Assembly: GCA_964525495.1 (NCBI GenBank) | Contig: CAZGHS010000003.1 | Span: 104,367 to 168,366 of the forward strand | DNA: 64,000 nucleotides | DNA from: CAZGHS01 sp964525495 | GTDB taxonomy: Bacteria; Patescibacteriota; Microgenomatia; JALYQM01 | Reading direction: 5' to 3' | Shown: positions 25,674 to 34,962 of the stretch, in pieces | Layout of the letters: each line of letters starts with the position of its first letter | Numbering within the stretch: position 1 is the stretch's first letter | The notes under the pieces: model-generated | What the model saw: the letters and a program-made list of their open reading frames with translations, nothing else | The model's database searches: none | Told to the model about the DNA's origin: nothing | Program-made: the position numbers and the translations under genes

Positions 25674-28600
25674 TTATTTTTGATCAAATTTAAAGTGTCC
25701 CCACTGACAATGTAACCATTCACTTCGGATATACCCACGAGTGCTGCACCCGTTTGATAAAGTCCAACTACCTGATGAGTAGGTGGCACTATCTGCTGTT
25801 TTATATTCTGTTCCTTTGTAAACAACTTTCTGAATTCTGATGTTACGATCTTCACCGTTTCCACTATAGTCGTTTATAAAGTTAAACTTGAAATCCTTAA
25901 TTGGACGATCCTGTCTTGGCTTGTATTCGTAAGTACTCAGATAGGATTTATTGATCGTTACAATGTCACCGTTGGTATCGCTGAGTATAGTGATTCCCAG
26001 TTGAGGCCAAACATTCGCTGCCTGTTTGCCAGCTGCATAGATCACCATGTTATTGCTGATTGGAGGTGCTACAGTCGGTGTTGGTGAACGGGTTGGAATT
26101 GGTGCCTGAGTAGCTGCAATAGTTGGCTTCGGTGATTGTGTTGGTGAAACAGTTGGAGCTGGAGTTGGCGGACTTTGCACAGAGACAGTCTTTGGTGAAC
26201 CGGTTAGCTCGACTTCTTGACCTGTCTGATTGTCTGTAGCAGTAACCTTGATGACGTGTGAACCTGCAGATATATTTGTAAAGGTTTCGTTTAATGTGTT
26301 TGCGCGTAATGATCTTACAACTAGATTGTTGTCATAAATTTTTACTGCAACTGTTGCTAAAGCTGAGTCAGGATCGATGATACTGTCCGATACTACTCGT
26401 ATTGAGTTATAGGTTGGACTTACAACGCTATTTAGAGTCCCCACTGGCAACTTGTTTACTGCTGTAGCTGCTTGAACATTAAATGAATCGAAATTCCCCA
26501 CAGCTGCATTGGCGTTTGGTTGTGTTCCATTAGATACCATTCGGACGGTGAGGACATGGGTACCTGCAGTTAATGACATCGGATTAGAATTAACATCAGT
26601 ATATGTTTGCCAACCACCAGTATCTGGAACCGTTAAAGCGGCAGATTGTGCTGCACTATCTATTTGTAGGCTAAAGGAACCTCCTGGGCCAGCCGATGCT
26701 ACACGACTCTTTATTACATATTGACCAGAGGTCGACACATTAACTGTATATTTCAAATATTCTCCAGCAACTGTCCATGCGATATTATATAAGTTTGTCT
26801 CAACTGTTGGTGACAATATTGTTACCGGAAGCCGTTCGATATCAACATCAGTGTCAGTTCGGAAATCTACCCCGCTTAGTTGTGATCCGGGAGTGGTGTC
26901 ATTGTAAGCTACGCCTTGACCGCCATTATCAAAGTGCTCAGCTTGGATAATACCTGGTACTGACAATGTACGATACGGTGTCGAACCAGTAGGTGGAGGT
27001 GGTAAGGGGACTAGACCACTGGAAAAAGGTGAAGGAACTGGGCTTTGAGTACGAATTGGCGTAGCTATTGGAGTGGCTCGTGTACTTTCTCCGCAAGCTG
27101 AGTTTCTATTAGCGTCAGTTCGATATTCATCATTGTAGTTGCCGATGCATTCAACTGGAATTCTTTGAAATCCTGGGAGAGCAGACTGAATAGATGATGA
27201 GATTCCGCTTCTTAGTTGCTTGGTTGATGGATCAATAATACCTGGGTCAGATGATAACAGGATTCCTCCGTTAGCATTGGAGATGGTGTTATCGCTAAAC
27301 ATATTTGTCTGATATGAAGCGTTTGGACACTCAGTCGACCTATTTGGAGGTGTGAGTGGCACTTGAACATTATAGTTAACATTATTTTGGATAACGTTTC
27401 CTTTTGGAGGTGCTGGTTCTGTCCAATAGCGATATTGGAGATAAACCCCATACTGACTATTTAAGAAAATATTATTTTCGATTCGGTTGTTGTTTCCGTT
27501 ATTGATAAAGACCCCTCGAACACCAGGATTAGCAATTATGTTGCCATATACTCTGAAATTTGTAGTGACATCGTCGAGATATACGCCCGTTGTGCCCTCA
27601 CAAGGAGTTTGGCCGCGAGTATTTCTAAACTGATTAGGGTCAACATCATGGAAGTAGTTGTATCGGACTTCATTTCCTGATGTGCCTGACCTTAAAGCGG
27701 TATGAAAAGGTGCTGTATCACCACTCTCCCTTACTACATCAAAAACATCATTGTATTCGAGAATATTGTTGCTTCCCTGCATCCAGATTGCCATGTTAGG
27801 CGCATCATGAATTTTGTTATATGCAGCTCTGTTGTTGTTACCTACAAACCTCACTGCCTGCCGATATGTCATCTGTACTTCTCCAAATTTATAAATGTGA
27901 TTATTCAGAACTAAAATTCTTGCTGATTCCATGTTACTGCTACTATCCTTAAGCACTATTACTCCTCCTTCGCCGAGCTCATACATGTTGTTGGATTGAA
28001 TTAAATGATCAGCTCCTCCTTGAATAAATACAGCATTTTCCCCGGAATTTTTAAGTGTGCTGCCAAGAACCTGAACATTACTGCCCTGTTTTATATCTAC
28101 TAAATGACCGTACGCATCTTCCATTGTCAAACGCTCGAGTCTAATATTGGAAGCATTATTGAATTTAAAAACCGATTCCTTCGATGAAAGATAGATTTCT
28201 TGATTAGTTAAGTTTTCTGGAGGATAGAAATAAAGTATGTTTGATCCTCGGTCAATATAATACTCTCCTGCAACATCGAGTAATGATCGTGCATTAAGTA
28301 AACGAAATCTTCTCTCACCAGCCATTTCAATCCAATCTCCTTGCGCACTGAGTGTCTTTGAACCGGCATTGATCGAAACAGGCTCATAGAAACTTGCATA
28401 ATCATGATTCCAAGCATGGATAAATAGTCCACCTGTTCCACTTAAATTGTTAATCACATTACAATCAAAAGTAGATTCTCCGCATTTATATGTTGCATAG
28501 CCTGCTGTTATTTCGTAAGGACTGCCAGTTGTATAAGCCCAGACTGGGTCATTAGGATATTGCGCGATAGTCATACGTTTGCCATTAAAATAAAGCTCTG

Positions 28601-29198
28601 CGGGTGCTTGACCATCATAGCCTGAACCTCTTGCACCTAAAGGTTGCACATTTTGAAACCCCACATTGCTTAGCGACGCTTGCTTTATGCTTCCACCTGA
28701 AAATGAAGAGATTGGTATCCGCTTTGCGGCAACTAATCTTACTTGCTGTCCCGCCTGCGCTCGATAGACTATAGGAGATGTGCTAGTTCCGCTATCGTTC
28801 GAGTCAAAAGCTATTTGTATATCATCATAAATCCCGCCTGCTATGTTTACTGCAATTCCACCGTTCGGTATTCCTGAAGACCGTATTGTGCGAACTTCAG
28901 TCCTGGCTTTTTCAATAGTGCGAAAAGCACTGGAAGAACTTCGACCATTATTGGAATCGTTACCAGTTGTTGAAACAAAAAGCTCAAGCCCTGGATTAAA
29001 TGGAGCAGCTAGAGCAGGATTAGCAACTGAAGTTTGTTGACCACGATTGTTTACCAGTACTATCAGTCCAATTACGCTGCTTGCTAGCAAAGCTATTCCA
29101 CAAACCATTAGAAAATTTCTGATAGTTTGCTGCGTTGCAAGTTTAAATCGGTTTTTTGATATATAGACTTTATCTTTATTAGACTGAGCAGGCTTCAT
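25674..29198 (-). CDS. giant surface protein: beta-helix, CBM6-like and CBM60-like modules
   Basis: 1174 aa. A transmembrane anchor near 28-50, a right-handed parallel beta-helix of pectate-lyase-like build (about 75-690) with repeated NNRI/NNIF turns, a Pro/Thr linker, a CBM6-like module (IIQAEHFDNGGQGVAYND to GNFDSFNV), an Ig-like domain, a Thr/Pro linker and a C-terminal domain ending SEWLHCQWGHFKFDQ that resembles CBM60-type xylan-binding modules. Most likely cell-surface polysaccharide lyase, epimerase or binding protein; the catalytic residues are not identified. It follows the glycosidase-like gene by 11 bases, with AAAGGAT as Shine-Dalgarno, so the two form an operon. Confidence 0.8.
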   Translation of the reverse strand: MKPAQSNKDKVYISKNRFKLATQQTIRNFLMVCGIALLASSVIGLIVLVNNRGQQTSVANPALAAPFNPGLELFVSTTGNDSNNGRSSSSAFRTIEKARTEVRTIRSSGIPNGGIAVNIAGGIYDDIQIAFDSNDSGTSTSPIVYRAQAGQQVRLVAAKRIPISSFSGGSIKQASLSNVGFQNVQPLGARGSGYDGQAPAELYFNGKRMTIAQYPNDPVWAYTTGSPYEITAGYATYKCGESTFDCNVINNLSGTGGLFIHAWNHDYASFYEPVSINAGSKTLSAQGDWIEMAGERRFRLLNARSLLDVAGEYYIDRGSNILYFYPPENLTNQEIYLSSKESVFKFNNASNIRLERLTMEDAYGHLVDIKQGSNVQVLGSTLKNSGENAVFIQGGADHLIQSNNMYELGEGGVIVLKDSSSNMESARILVLNNHIYKFGEVQMTYRQAVRFVGNNNRAAYNKIHDAPNMAIWMQGSNNILEYNDVFDVVRESGDTAPFHTALRSGTSGNEVRYNYFHDVDPNQFRNTRGQTPCEGTTGVYLDDVTTNFRVYGNIIANPGVRGVFINNGNNNRIENNIFLNSQYGVYLQYRYWTEPAPPKGNVIQNNVNYNVQVPLTPPNRSTECPNASYQTNMFSDNTISNANGGILLSSDPGIIDPSTKQLRSGISSSIQSALPGFQRIPVECIGNYNDEYRTDANRNSACGESTRATPIATPIRTQSPVPSPFSSGLVPLPPPPTGSTPYRTLSVPGIIQAEHFDNGGQGVAYNDTTPGSQLSGVDFRTDTDVDIERLPVTILSPTVETNLYNIAWTVAGEYLKYTVNVSTSGQYVIKSRVASAGPGGSFSLQIDSAAQSAALTVPDTGGWQTYTDVNSNPMSLTAGTHVLTVRMVSNGTQPNANAAVGNFDSFNVQAATAVNKLPVGTLNSVVSPTYNSIRVVSDSIIDPDSALATVAVKIYDNNLVVRSLRANTLNETFTNISAGSHVIKVTATDNQTGQEVELTGSPKTVSVQSPPTPAPTVSPTQSPKPTIAATQAPIPTRSPTPTVAPPISNNMVIYAAGKQAANVWPQLGITILSDTNGDIVTINKSYLSTYEYKPRQDRPIKDFKFNFINDYSGNGEDRNIRIQKVVYKGTEYKTADSATYSSGSWTLSNGCSTRGYIRSEWLHCQWGHFKFDQK

Positions 29199-29209
29199 AT
29201 ATTTATCCT

Positions 29210-32095
29210 TTATCTTTGATCAAACCTCATGTATCCCCATTGGCAACGTAACCATTCTGTTTTAACGTACCCTTGGACTCCACAGCTTGAAGTATAAGTA
29301 TCTTCGTCTACTGCTTTGTACTCTACTCCATTGGCTAGAACTTTTTGAATCCTGAGATTCCTATCAACTGTCCATGTCAAGAATCCAAAGATTCTGCGCT
29401 GGCCCTCATAATTATTAATATAGTTAAACTGTAATCGATTGACTGCCGCTTGGTTTCGAGGTGAATAGGTGTAGGATTTTATACTACTTGAGTTGATATT
29501 TAGCACCTCACCCACCGTTTCTCCAATTATAGTGATACCCATTTGTGGCCAGACATTGAGTGCAGATTGTCCAGCTGCGTATATTGTTATTTGTCCAGCT
29601 TGTGGAGCTTGAGTAGGTGCTATTGTTGGTTGTGCGGTTGGTATCAACGTAGGCTTTAACGTAGGTTTTATTGTTGGTTGCACCGTAGGCGCCAATGTTG
29701 GCCGCGCTGTTGGTTGTTGTGTTGGACTCAGCGTAGGTCTTATAGTCGGTGCGGTCGTTGGAACAGCACTTGGTGTTGGATCAGGGTTCTCGGAATTTGA
29801 CCCATAGGTAAAGAGTATGCTGTTTATATTTGCAATTGATGGGTTGCCGCTATCGAGTGCGAGTCTGAGCACGTGTCTACCAGCAGGAAGGCTGAAAGTT
29901 GATGTTTCTTTCAGTTGGTATGTTTGCCAGCTGCCTGTTGTTGTCATTGCAATTGGTCCTGTAAGATTTCTCCCATCGAGTTCGAGGTGCATAGTGCCTT
30001 GTGTTTCGGCCATTGAGTAGTTGATCAGCGCTTTGTATACACTGGCTTGAGGTATATCTATTGTGTATTCCAACCACTCTCCACTGCGTGTCCAGCCAAC
30101 TATTGTGCCCCCATTGGAGATGTCTTGAATATCTACGGCATCTTGTCGATATGCTCCACCTACATTTTCTGAATCAGTGTCATGATAGGCAACCCCTTCA
30201 CCCCCATTGTCAAAATCTTCAGCATCTATTACTCCTGGTATTTGATGCGTTTTGTAAGGTGTTTGTACTCCCGGCCTGGTTGTCGGATTTGTCGTTTGCG
30301 ATGGTGTGACTACAGGCGTCTCTTCAGGTGTAGGAACTGGTGTGGTTACTGGTTGCTCAGGTGAATAACCATCGGAGGTAATTACGAAAGCCCAATCTCG
30401 CTTTTCGCGATCACTATTAGTAAACGGATTTGTAACCTCGATTGCACCAAAGCTTTCAATCCTTTGAGTTGCGCTCCAAGCACCTGTTACAGGATTAAAG
30501 TAACGAACATTGACCATTCTTGAGAACCCAGGCGTGCTTACTTGCTTAGTTTGAATATCTGGATAGTTAATATAGCCAATAACGGCTTTTCCAGGTAGAG
30601 TCATCTTGCGACTTAAATAGTCCAACTCTTCGGGCTGCATATCCCAGTATTCAACGTTTGATTCATTAATGAATTTTTTCAAATATCCATAGTATTTAGG
30701 AATATTTATCATTTCAACAGCTAACTCATTTCCTAGGGCAGCTTCACGCTTTATTTCTGCAATTCTTTCTCCTGGCTCAGTGAGTCCTGGAATTCTTTCA
30801 CATTGACAACTTTCATCATAATTAACGTTATAGTCCCAGAAGTCATGGGTGAATCCACCCCAACCTGCACCTTGAGATACAAAGGTAAACCATGCCGCTT
30901 TTCGCAATTCGTCTTCATATTTTACAGTGCCACCTTCTCTTCGTTGCATCTCTATCCCTACCCCTTTTAGCTGAGACCCATCAGGATCCATGATCATAGG
31001 ACTGTTATTGGAGCGACTATTTTCCACAGCGTATAAAATATCAGACGCTTGATCTCCATCGTGTCTAGCGTGACTATCAAAAACTCCCCAATCTTGGGTG
31101 TTCTGATGCAGCTTCATATTCACCGTAACCACTCGGTTAGGCACTATGCTTTTGGCGTGATTGACAACTGCCTGATGCCAATTTCGGCTCTGATTAATAT
31201 CTCCGTTAAACATCTCATTGCCAACTTCATAAAAAACGTTGTTATATTGTTTAGTTTTATTAATTATTTCTGAAACTACTTTTCTTTGATAAAAGCCTAA
31301 AGTTCCTGGTGCACTTGAAAGTGCAGGTTGTCCGTTAACCATTTGATACTGATAAAAATCTCCATCAAAATCTACTCCACCGTAAGGTTCTTTATCTATA
31401 TCTCCAAAGAAATTGCGTGTTTGATTCTGCAGATTATATGGTGAATTACACCATCGGTAGAACGTACCAGTAAAAGGCGTTCCACATTCTCCTCTTTCAT
31501 AAATTCCTTCTCCTCGACCATAAGCAATATTTACACCATCAAACATTGCCAAGTGGACGTTTATTTTGCGATCTCTGGCATATCTAATGATTTCATCCAT
31601 ACCAGCAAAAAATCGTGGATCGAATGCATCTAAATTAGCTTTTGCATCTGGATAGCGATCACCTCTTGAGGTGTCGTAGGCAAAAATTCCTGGACTGTCC
31701 ATGAATATTCCACGCTCCTCATGGACTAATCGATTCATTCCAAGCTCTAATCTCATATAGTCAAGATTGTTTTCGGCCATGAGGTCGATCATATCTTTAT
31801 ACTTTGAAGGGTGATCGACATAAGTACTTGGATTGATTGAAGCCCATGAATAGTAACCTACGAAAAAAGTTGGTTTGCCTGTTGAATCAGTTAGATATCG
31901 ATCATTGTATTTGGTTACTGGTTGCGAGCCGAATGCGCTGTACGCGTTGGCGGGCTGTGTTTGCCTTAATTGACCAAGCAATACATCGTTTTGAGAGAGT
32001 GCGTATAAGCCAATAGCTGCCGTGATTACCGCCGTAATTGTTATTGGTAAAGCATTACGCTTAATAATATTTGATAGTGTTGTTTTCTTTTTCAT
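29210..32095 (-). CDS. giant surface glycosidase-like protein with CBM6-like and CBM60-like modules
   Basis: 961 aa from ATG 32095 (a TTG at 32179 would add 28 unlikely residues). Basic start, transmembrane anchor (14-34), TIM-barrel-like region (about 45-570) with VFYEVGNEMFNG, the Asn-Glu pair of clan GH-A acid/base catalysts, a CBM6-like module (VIDAEDFDNGGEGVAYHD), a linker of PTxxPT repeats and a C-terminal module (KTEWLRCQWGYMRFDQ) homologous to that of the downstream protein. Likely a surface enzyme on plant- or microbe-derived polysaccharide; substrate and family number are not claimed. The nucleophile Glu was not assigned. Confidence 0.8.
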   Translation of the reverse strand: MKKKTTLSNIIKRNALPITITAVITAAIGLYALSQNDVLLGQLRQTQPANAYSAFGSQPVTKYNDRYLTDSTGKPTFFVGYYSWASINPSTYVDHPSKYKDMIDLMAENNLDYMRLELGMNRLVHEERGIFMDSPGIFAYDTSRGDRYPDAKANLDAFDPRFFAGMDEIIRYARDRKINVHLAMFDGVNIAYGRGEGIYERGECGTPFTGTFYRWCNSPYNLQNQTRNFFGDIDKEPYGGVDFDGDFYQYQMVNGQPALSSAPGTLGFYQRKVVSEIINKTKQYNNVFYEVGNEMFNGDINQSRNWHQAVVNHAKSIVPNRVVTVNMKLHQNTQDWGVFDSHARHDGDQASDILYAVENSRSNNSPMIMDPDGSQLKGVGIEMQRREGGTVKYEDELRKAAWFTFVSQGAGWGGFTHDFWDYNVNYDESCQCERIPGLTEPGERIAEIKREAALGNELAVEMINIPKYYGYLKKFINESNVEYWDMQPEELDYLSRKMTLPGKAVIGYINYPDIQTKQVSTPGFSRMVNVRYFNPVTGAWSATQRIESFGAIEVTNPFTNSDREKRDWAFVITSDGYSPEQPVTTPVPTPEETPVVTPSQTTNPTTRPGVQTPYKTHQIPGVIDAEDFDNGGEGVAYHDTDSENVGGAYRQDAVDIQDISNGGTIVGWTRSGEWLEYTIDIPQASVYKALINYSMAETQGTMHLELDGRNLTGPIAMTTTGSWQTYQLKETSTFSLPAGRHVLRLALDSGNPSIANINSILFTYGSNSENPDPTPSAVPTTAPTIRPTLSPTQQPTARPTLAPTVQPTIKPTLKPTLIPTAQPTIAPTQAPQAGQITIYAAGQSALNVWPQMGITIIGETVGEVLNINSSSIKSYTYSPRNQAAVNRLQFNYINNYEGQRRIFGFLTWTVDRNLRIQKVLANGVEYKAVDEDTYTSSCGVQGYVKTEWLRCQWGYMRFDQR

Positions 32096-32173
32096 ATATT
32101 GAAAGAACTGATTATTAGAAATAATCCGCCGAAAATATAGCGTTATATATACTATTCCATATAGAAAAATTAA

Positions 32174-32202
32174 TTGCAATACAACCTATAGTGTGTTATA
32201 GT
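32174..32202 (+). promoter_or_regulatory. promoter of the leader ORF upstream of the MFS gene
   Basis: TTGCAA (32174-32179), 17-base spacer, TATAGT (32197-32202), then seven bases to ATG 32210. Transcription should start on or one base before the ATG. Confidence 0.75.
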
Positions 32203-32209
32203 CGTCATT

Positions 32210-32317
32210 ATGAGTAAAGCAATGAGTTTTTACTATTCATCTCTTAACCCTACAATCGTAGGTGGCCAAAATCAGGCTACTAAAATTTGTGCGGGGGTTA
32301 ATTGCATGCTTATTTAA
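32210..32317 (+). CDS. 35-codon leaderless leader peptide candidate
   Basis: ATG 32210 to TAA 32315-32317, 35 aa, beginning MSKAMSFYYSS and ending ATKICAGVNCMLI. It lies between a good promoter and a Rho-independent hairpin, upstream of an MFS transporter. The start is at the predicted transcription start, so it would be read as a leaderless message. Its codons 28-30 contain CGGGGGTT, which can pair with the 5' arm of the terminator. I read it as a translated attenuator leader; a stand-alone small Cys peptide or a non-coding RNA are the alternatives. Confidence 0.5.
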   Translation: MSKAMSFYYSSLNPTIVGGQNQATKICAGVNCMLI

Positions 32318-32340
32318 GCTTTTCTACTTTGTTAGTTCAC

Positions 32341-32366
32341 AAGACCCCCGGAATCGGGGGTCTTTT
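32341..32366 (+). terminator. intrinsic terminator or attenuator before the MFS gene
   Basis: Ten-bp stem AAGACCCCCG (32341-32350) with CGGGGGTCTT (32355-32364), tetraloop GAAT, short U-run (TTTT, 32363-32366). The U-run is weak, allowing read-through. The 5' arm segment ACCCCCG (32344-32350) can pair instead with CGGGGGT (32292-32298) in the leader ORF, forming an antiterminator. Confidence 0.7.
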
Positions 32367-32467
32367 CGTATTTCTACTTTTTCCGGGTGTTTACTGAGCT
32401 TATAAACTTAGCAGTTGTTGTGACTGCTTTTGTAAGCTTAGTAGCACTTTAATAGTGGAGGAAAAGT

Positions 32468-33646
32468 ATGTCAGAACAAAATGTAGGCTGGATGCTGCGG
32501 CGGTTTTATGTGTTCAAACTTCTATTGTCGATGCAGTTCTTTTCGGCCGTGCTTGTTCCGTTCTTTACTGTATGGGGCAAGATTTCGCTAGCTGAGGTTC
32601 AGACACTGCAGTCCTGGTTTATGTTATGCATAGTGCTTAGTGAAATACCAACAGGAGCATTTGCAGATCGTTTCGGACGAAAGCGCTCGCTGCTCTTGGG
32701 CACCGTGTTCATGATTTGTGGGTTCATTGTCTATCCATTAGTTCCCGACTTTCGCGTGTTTATGTGTGGTGAACTTATGCTCGCACTCGGCCAAGGATTT
32801 ATATCGGGTGCAGATACAGCGCTATTGAAGGGAGCGTTGAAGCATGTTGGCCGATTGGATCTGTTTGACGTAGGGATACGCAGGAGCCGCTCTTTTTCTA
32901 TGGTGGGGATTATGTTGAGTGGGATAGTTGGAGGTGTTATCAGTACTTACTTTGGTATGCAGTGGACCATGTTTCTATCTGCCATTCCTGCATTACTCGG
33001 ACTTGTCGTACTGTGGCCGTTTCAGGATGTGTTTGCTCCTAAAGCTAACTACCTCGACGCGATTCGAAACGGACTGCGTCACTTTAAGTACAATCGGACA
33101 ATTCAGAGGGCGACGCTTAATATGCTCCTTGTTTCGGCAGGTGCGTACTATGTGATTTGGTATTACCAACCGCTACTTATGCGGATTAATGTGTCTATCG
33201 CCTACTTTGGATTCATGCATGCCGGATTGTCCATGATCCAGATCGTTATCCTGATGGGATTTGGTGTGTTTGTGGCACTGTGCGGCACCCGGTTGAAGGC
33301 GTCTATGGTGGCTAGTGTACTTACAGGTCTTGGTTTTGTCGCTGCGATCATACCGCATCCGATCGGAATTGCTGTGTTTATTATTTTATCAGGAGGATTC
33401 GGTCTGACTCGAAGTGATACGCTGGCTGCGGATCTGACTAATCATATACCGATGGATCAGCAGGCAACTGTTGGGTCATTGATATCGATGCTTCGTCGAC
33501 TGGCACTGGTGATTCTGAACCCTGTTATGGGCCTGATTGCAACGGCATCGCTTGATATGGCTTTGCTTATAGCTGGACTTCTTCCACTTCTCTCGTTGTT
33601 AGTTCCTTTGAACGATGAGTTCTTTGAGAGACGGACTGACGAGTAG
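32468..33646 (+). CDS. MFS transporter
   Basis: 392 aa, 12 transmembrane helices, major facilitator fold. Motif A between helices 2 and 3 is GAFADRFGRKRSLLLG. The length and pattern match drug/proton antiporters, but the substrate cannot be read. Start fixed by GTGGAGG before ATG 32468. The 100 bases before it hold a small hairpin (AGCAGT/ACTGCT) but no convincing promoter, so expression may depend on read-through of the attenuator-like hairpin. Confidence 0.88.
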   Translation: MSEQNVGWMLRRFYVFKLLLSMQFFSAVLVPFFTVWGKISLAEVQTLQSWFMLCIVLSEIPTGAFADRFGRKRSLLLGTVFMICGFIVYPLVPDFRVFMCGELMLALGQGFISGADTALLKGALKHVGRLDLFDVGIRRSRSFSMVGIMLSGIVGGVISTYFGMQWTMFLSAIPALLGLVVLWPFQDVFAPKANYLDAIRNGLRHFKYNRTIQRATLNMLLVSAGAYYVIWYYQPLLMRINVSIAYFGFMHAGLSMIQIVILMGFGVFVALCGTRLKASMVASVLTGLGFVAAIIPHPIGIAVFIILSGGFGLTRSDTLAADLTNHIPMDQQATVGSLISMLRRLALVILNPVMGLIATASLDMALLIAGLLPLLSLLVPLNDEFFERRTDE

Positions 33647-33655
33647 ACTCGATCG

Positions 33656-33693
33656 AAAGGGTTAATGAGCTTTTGCTTATTAGCCCTTTTTTT
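33656..33693 (+). terminator. terminator of the MFS gene
   Basis: Stem AAAGGGTTAATGAGC (33656-33670) with GCTTATTAGCCCTTT (33675-33689), two wobble or mismatch positions, loop TTTT, followed by seven T. Confidence 0.85.
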
Positions 33694-34099
33694 ATATTTT
33701 AAGACCCTGCTTTTTGAGATAGGTAATAAATTCATCTGGAACGTCCATCGTAGAGAGACGCCCTTGGCGTACGAGTCTGAAATCCTCAAACTTACCAGTC
33801 TCTTTGATTTGCTGCAATGTGACATATGGTTCGTCGAAACGCTTAAGAAATTTAAAATCCACGAGCCAAGTCCGAGTATCCTTTGGATCTGGACGAGAGT
33901 TTCCTACTACTTCTGCTAGTCCTACAATAGCCTTGTCTGTTTGTGAGTGATAAATAAGAACTCTGTCCCCTTTTTTCATTTGTTTCAGGAATTGAACTGC
34001 AGTGGGATTGTGAACACCATCCCATGTAGTTTCTTTGTCTTTTTCTAAATTGTCTATGGAATAAGTTTCTGGATCTGATTTTGCGAGAAAGTATTTCAT
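33692..34099 (-). CDS. EVE-domain protein
   Basis: 135 aa, a single EVE domain in the PUA superfamily: KYFLAKSDPETYSID, WDGVHNPTAVQFLKQMKKGD, VLIYHSQTDKAIVGLAEV. EVE domains bind modified bases in DNA or RNA; the cellular role of the stand-alone form is unclear. -10 TATAAT (34106-34111) is six bases before ATG 34099, so it has its own leaderless transcript although it follows folD. Confidence 0.9.
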   Translation of the reverse strand: MKYFLAKSDPETYSIDNLEKDKETTWDGVHNPTAVQFLKQMKKGDRVLIYHSQTDKAIVGLAEVVGNSRPDPKDTRTWLVDFKFLKRFDEPYVTLQQIKETGKFEDFRLVRQGRLSTMDVPDEFITYLKKQGLKI

Positions 34100-34120
34100 G
34101 CTTTAATTATATGACCTTAG

Positions 34121-34948
34121 CTATGAAGATGCGATAACCACATTTCTGAGCAGGCATGCAATTGTTAAGGGACCAATTCCTCCTATGGTGGGACAATAGA
34201 GAGCCGCTTTTTCTCTGATCTGATGTTCGTCTATGTCGCCGAATAGTTTTTCTTGTCCCTCGACTATTTCTTTGCCCACACCTACTCCGATAACGTATGA
34301 TCCTTCTTTGATATTGTCGGCATGGATAATGTGTTTCTTGCCTGTGGCTGTGATGACTACATCGGATTGAGAAATTATGTGATCCGGATTTTCAGTTTTG
34401 GAATCAATAAGTTGAGATTCGAATCCTTTTGTACGAAGTAAATCGCGAGTAGGCTTCCCTGCTGTTCTACCTTTGCCTAATACGACAATATTTTTGTTTT
34501 TTAAGAATCCTTCTGTCGAGGAGAATTTTTCTAAACGTGCGAATTCGCCTAGCATTTCCCATACACCGTCTGCAGTTGCAGGCGTGAACGGAGAATGAGG
34601 TAAAAACCCGTCAACGTCTTTGTGTAATGCTACGGCATTAACAACTTCTTCGGTAGGCCATGAAGCGAATACTGGGAGCTGGACGATGATGCCATGAACT
34701 GTCGGGTCTTGATTGAGTTGTGCGATGGTATTAATGCACTGGGTAGATTGGTTTTCAGCGAATTCTTTGACGGTTACAGTGAGTCCGATTCGTTCTGCCG
34801 CAATTTTCTTGTATTTAATATAGGTACGCGATGCAAGATTTTCGCCGGCCAAGATAATGACTAAGTGTGGCTTTAGGTTATGTGACTCGATGCGTTCTTT
34901 GAGATCGAGCAGTATAGTTTCTGCAAGCGGTTTACCTAAGACAATCAT
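34121..34948 (-). CDS. folD: bifunctional methylenetetrahydrofolate dehydrogenase/cyclohydrolase
   Basis: 275 aa from ATG 34948; a TTG at 34975 would overlap tgt and is rejected. FolD oxidises 5,10-methylene-THF and opens the ring to 10-formyl-THF. Catalytic YIKYKK (Tyr-xxx-Lys), DVDGFLPHSPFTPATADG, and the NADP site VVLGKGRTAGKP are clear. It follows tgt by 14 bases. With glyA 2.7 kb away it gives a minimal one-carbon unit. Confidence 0.95.
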   Translation of the reverse strand: MIVLGKPLAETILLDLKERIESHNLKPHLVIILAGENLASRTYIKYKKIAAERIGLTVTVKEFAENQSTQCINTIAQLNQDPTVHGIIVQLPVFASWPTEEVVNAVALHKDVDGFLPHSPFTPATADGVWEMLGEFARLEKFSSTEGFLKNKNIVVLGKGRTAGKPTRDLLRTKGFESQLIDSKTENPDHIISQSDVVITATGKKHIIHADNIKEGSYVIGVGVGKEIVEGQEKLFGDIDEHQIREKAALYCPTIGGIGPLTIACLLRNVVIASS

Positions 34949-34962
34949 ATGTGCATTATATC

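Noticed and set aside
29210..32095. PTxxPT repeats as tandem DNA repeats
   Set aside because: They are a low-complexity Thr/Pro linker between protein modules, common in modular glycosidases.
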